Assembly (NCBI GenBank): GCA_016788115.1
Contig: JAEURR010000005.1
Span: 1-64,000 of the forward strand
DNA length: 64,000 nucleotides
Origin: Chthonomonas sp.
GTDB taxonomy: Bacteria; Armatimonadota; Fimbriimonadia; Fimbriimonadales; Fimbriimonadaceae
Reading direction: 5' to 3'
In this document: in pieces, positions 61,920-64,000 of the stretch
How positions within the stretch are numbered: position 1 is the stretch's first letter
How the letters are laid out: each line of letters starts with the position of its first letter
Made by a program: the position numbers and the translations under genes
The notes under the pieces: model-generated
What the model saw: the letters and a program-made list of their open reading frames with translations, nothing else
Told to the model about the DNA's origin: nothing
Database searches by the model: none

Positions 61920-61952
61920 ATGGGCGGGCCCATTTTCTACGGGCCCGCCCAT
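61920..61952. terminator. bidirectional terminator hairpin
   Basis: ATGGGCGGGCCC (61920-61931) and GGGCCCGCCCAT (61941-61952) pair perfectly across a nine-base loop; TTTTA follows on the plus strand. It separates convergent genes. Confidence 0.8.
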
Positions 61953-61966
61953 TTTATGCGTGAGTG

Positions 61967-62314
61967 TTAAGGATACAGAGTCGTGTACAACTGCAGTGTA
62001 TTCGACGATTCGACGACGCCGAGTGTAATGCACGCACAGTTCATGTTGCCCTCATTGAAGTTGATGTTCCCTTCGATCGGTTTGTCTTCGGGGTCGCAGA
62101 CGTTAGGGCGGTTGCGGACACCCGATCCCGGGCCGTAGGTGAAAATCCGGAAGTTCACGGGCATATTCGGGTTCAAAAGTCCGGCAATAGTGGGGTCGCC
62201 ACTGGAAGCGAGGAACGTGAAGGGATTCTGGATGAGTTGCGTCGTCTCTTCCCAGTCGAGCTCGATGTGGAGGTGAGGAACGTTGTTGAGATTGAGTATT
62301 TCAAAAGTGGCCAT
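61967..62314 (-). CDS. small unknown protein
   Basis: 115 residues from ATG 62314; a GTG at 62320 is an alternative. Sequence begins MATFEILNLNNVPHLHIELD and has two Cys near the end (NCACITLGVV). It reads like a small beta domain, with no family recognised. No ribosome site is obvious. It lies downstream of the helical-repeat gene with a 42-base gap, so it may be in the same transcription unit. Confidence 0.5.
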   Translation of the reverse strand: MATFEILNLNNVPHLHIELDWEETTQLIQNPFTFLASSGDPTIAGLLNPNMPVNFRIFTYGPGSGVRNRPNVCDPEDKPIEGNINFNEGNMNCACITLGVVESSNTLQLYTTLYP

Positions 62315-62356
62315 AGACACTTTATTACCAATGTCCAGTCAGTTTGTCAACTACTC

Positions 62357-63382
62357 TTATGCACCCAATGCACGAACGCACTCGACCTCCAGCGTCGAGT
62401 CGTACCTTTCTACGGGTCCCGCGAGATGGTCCAAATAGAACAAGTAGAGTTTCGAGGCTGCGCGCTGGGTTTCGGCAAAGCTCTCTGCACTCATCGGACC
62501 TCCGGTCAGAACTTTCTCAAGACCAGCCGCGAGGTCCCACTCCTCTTTGAACCCATAAATGCCGGAGCTCGCCAAGAGGCAAACGGGGCCGCTGACTTCG
62601 CGAAGGTGCCGCACTGCGACAGAAAGAAGCATTGGGGTCACGGCGCGAATCCCGCTGATGTAGGCGCGATCGTAGCGCCCGCACAAGTAGTACGCCTCGG
62701 CCATGAATCCTTGAATCACCGGATCTGCGAATTTCGTACGGACTGCGGAATGAAATCGAAATGAGCTCTGCTCCGCGTGAAAGAGTGCCGTTTCGCCGCG
62801 CTCGATCGCAGCGTAAAGTCGCGTCAGCTCCATATCGGCTTGCGCGTGGAGGCTCAAAGTGGAGTCGCTGATCGGAAAAAGATCTCGGACGCGCTGAATC
62901 GACTGCTGGGCTTCCAGGAATCGCTTCGTGCGGGTATCGAGGGACGCGCTCGTGAGGAGACAGTAAGCGAGGCGATGCGTGTGCAGATCAGGGTCCAGCG
63001 CACGAATCGCCTTCTGGACGCACTGCTTGGCCGGTTTGTACCGACGCAAGTGTCGGAAACGGATGGCAGCGTACTGGTACCAGGTTGCAGAGTCCTCGGA
63101 CTCTCCGGCTCGCAGGAGGAACTCTCCGCAACGCTGCGCGCTCCTTATGAAGGTCCCGGAGGGAGCCCATTGAGAAATGTACGGTAGGAGATGGTCAGTG
63201 ATATCGACCAGCAGAGACGAATCCTCGAGGTTGACGGCCAACTCGGCAAGCTGAAGCGTCTCGCGCGCGCACTGGGCAGCATCCGCCTTCGACGCGGTGC
63301 CAGACACGATCGTCGCTGCACGAATGAGTTGGTTCAGCTTCAGGCGGTTGGGTTCCGGATTCGAGGGAGGGAGCAGGCTCAT
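62357..63382 (-). CDS. TPR-like helical-repeat protein of unknown function
   Basis: 341 residues made almost wholly of helix pairs that resemble TPR units, for example YQYAAIRFRHLRRYKPAKQC and QADMELTRLYAAIERGETAL. No signal peptide or catalytic motif. The ATG (63380-63382) overlaps the stop of the RadC/JAB-like gene as TGATG, so both proteins are made together and may interact. Confidence 0.6.
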   Translation of the reverse strand: MSLLPPSNPEPNRLKLNQLIRAATIVSGTASKADAAQCARETLQLAELAVNLEDSSLLVDITDHLLPYISQWAPSGTFIRSAQRCGEFLLRAGESEDSATWYQYAAIRFRHLRRYKPAKQCVQKAIRALDPDLHTHRLAYCLLTSASLDTRTKRFLEAQQSIQRVRDLFPISDSTLSLHAQADMELTRLYAAIERGETALFHAEQSSFRFHSAVRTKFADPVIQGFMAEAYYLCGRYDRAYISGIRAVTPMLLSVAVRHLREVSGPVCLLASSGIYGFKEEWDLAAGLEKVLTGGPMSAESFAETQRAASKLYLFYLDHLAGPVERYDSTLEVECVRALGA

Positions 63383-63783
63383 CAGGCGAATTCATTCTCC
63401 TTGAGCGAGACAAACTCGTCCACGCCGAATGTGATCACGTCCATGAGCGGTGCCCCCACGAAGTCCGATTGCTCTTTCAGTCGACGGGCATTGAAGATGT
63501 CGGACGGAGTCGCGACCGGCGAGCCGGACGGATGCGAAATCCCGACAAAAAACCCGAACGCGCGCCGTTCTGTGACGTGGGCATAAATGAGCGCGGGGCT
63601 GAAAACGTACTCCTCTTCGCTGCCGATGTGCACGATCTCCAGAGAGAACAACTGCGATCGCCCATCGACGCATCCGACGACGACATGAATGGCGGGCAGC
63701 ATGGCATAAGGCTGCAATACCTTGAAGGCGTCCTCTGCCCCTAGGATCTCAATCGGCGCGAAGTCGGCAAGCTTTTTCCTCAT
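63382..63783 (-). CDS. RadC/JAB-like protein with incomplete metal site
   Basis: 133 residues. The C-terminal half follows RadC's JAB domain: GISHPSGSPVATPSDIFNA, ARRLKEQSDFVGAPLMDVI and GVDEFVSLKE match the HNHPSG, PS-D and DH-IIG regions. The first His of HxH is Ile here and the Ser before PS-D is Thr, while the second His and the Asp remain. The N-terminal half holds no helix-hairpin-helix domain. Metallopeptidase activity is therefore doubtful. JAB-like domains cut isopeptide bonds in related systems; function here is unknown. Coupled to the next gene. Confidence 0.55.
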   Translation of the reverse strand: MRKKLADFAPIEILGAEDAFKVLQPYAMLPAIHVVVGCVDGRSQLFSLEIVHIGSEEEYVFSPALIYAHVTERRAFGFFVGISHPSGSPVATPSDIFNARRLKEQSDFVGAPLMDVITFGVDEFVSLKENEFA

Positions 63784-63876
63784 TTGACAGTTCGAACGGA
63801 AACTACGTGGACTAACTGGCAGTTTACGGCGATTATGTTGAACTCGTCGCGAAGTCGAGGGGGAAAATGCATAAAA

Positions 63877-63907
63877 AACGGACTTAGCCGTACTGGCTAA
63901 GCCCGTT
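63877..63907 (-). terminator. rho-independent terminator of the PEP-CTERM gene
   Basis: On the minus strand AACGGGCTTAGCC pairs with GGCTAAGTCCGTT across a five-base loop with one wobble pair, followed by TTTTAT. It lies 15 bases after the stop at 63923. Confidence 0.8.
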
Positions 63908-63922
63908 TGTGGGAGGTTTGCG

Positions 63923-64000
63923 TTACGTTCGCTTTCTGCGTAGGAGAACCGCGGCTCCGAGGCTCAGCGCAAAGATCGCGGACGGCTCGGGAACTGCAAA
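63923..64000 (-). CDS. PEP-CTERM sorting-domain protein, C-terminal fragment (5' end outside window)
   Basis: Read on the minus strand from the window edge the frame gives FAVPEPSAIFALSLGA, then AVLLRRKRT and a TAA stop (63923-63925). This is a complete PEP-CTERM tail: PEP motif, hydrophobic helix and basic end. The rest of the gene lies beyond base 64000, so its N-terminal domain is not visible. Confidence 0.75.
   Translation of the reverse strand, partial: FAVPEPSAIFALSLGAAVLLRRKRT

Overview
The window looks like chromosomal DNA of a Gram-negative, PEP-CTERM-bearing environmental bacterium, most likely Armatimonadota (Fimbriimonadia-like). The pointers are a pseudopilin with the N-terminal signature AFTLIELLVV followed by FPVFAQAKEAAK, a paired DUF1501/DUF1800 locus, three PEP-CTERM proteins, a SARP-type regulator with ATPase and TPR regions, many GTG/TTG starts and ATGA/GTGA overlaps, and high GC. 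This placement is an inference from gene content. No rRNA, tRNA, CRISPR array, transposase or integrase was seen.

Layout. 1-986: tail of an RHS/YD-repeat protein and a small membrane protein. 996-11236: a respiratory island. A minus-strand operon nrfH-nrfA-resB-ccsA encodes ammonia-forming nitrite reductase and its haem attachment machinery. It is divergent from an outer-membrane barrel gene. A CRP/FNR-family regulator follows, and then a plus-strand operon of a polytopic membrane protein, a Rieske protein, cytochrome b6 and a cytochrome bd-like subunit fused to a haem c domain. 11237-16565: structured spacer, M15 peptidase, patatin-like protein with a split-off membrane protein, and an exported protein. 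17030-21217: two PEP-CTERM proteins, a GNAT acetyltransferase, a 2TM protein and a YCII protein. 21287-25079: ruvA-ruvB, pdxS and a THUMP-like methyltransferase. 25149-30303: zinc-finger/TM protein, secretin-N-like protein, outer-membrane protein, E2 acyltransferase with two lipoyl domains, and a C26 hydrolase. 30295-34236: DUF1501, DUF1800, a membrane protein and an ankyrin protein. 34374-43681: pseudopilin and a series of large envelope proteins. 43909-46124: coaE and ribosomal protein S1. 46188-52223: an apparent glycan-processing operon (SARP regulator, PNGase F-like, GH20). 52395-60812: uvrC, sufS, prolyl oligopeptidase, a Cys-rich exported protein, a PGRP-type amidase and speE. 61274-64000: small unknown proteins, a RadC/JAB-like protein with a damaged metal site coupled to a helical-repeat protein, and the 3' end of a PEP-CTERM gene.

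How the genes work together. The clearest functional block is 996-11236. NrfH would pass quinol electrons to NrfA. The adjacent ResB/CcsA pair would attach haem, including at the CXXCK site of NrfA. The second operon looks like a Rieske/cytochrome b quinol-oxidising complex whose usual cytochrome c partner is replaced by a bd-like membrane protein carrying a haem c domain. The CRP/FNR regulator between the operons, a CRP-type inverted repeat between nrfH and the barrel gene, and a second inverted repeat over the regulator's own start suggest one regulated respiratory unit. This is the best candidate for an incompletely described system in the window.
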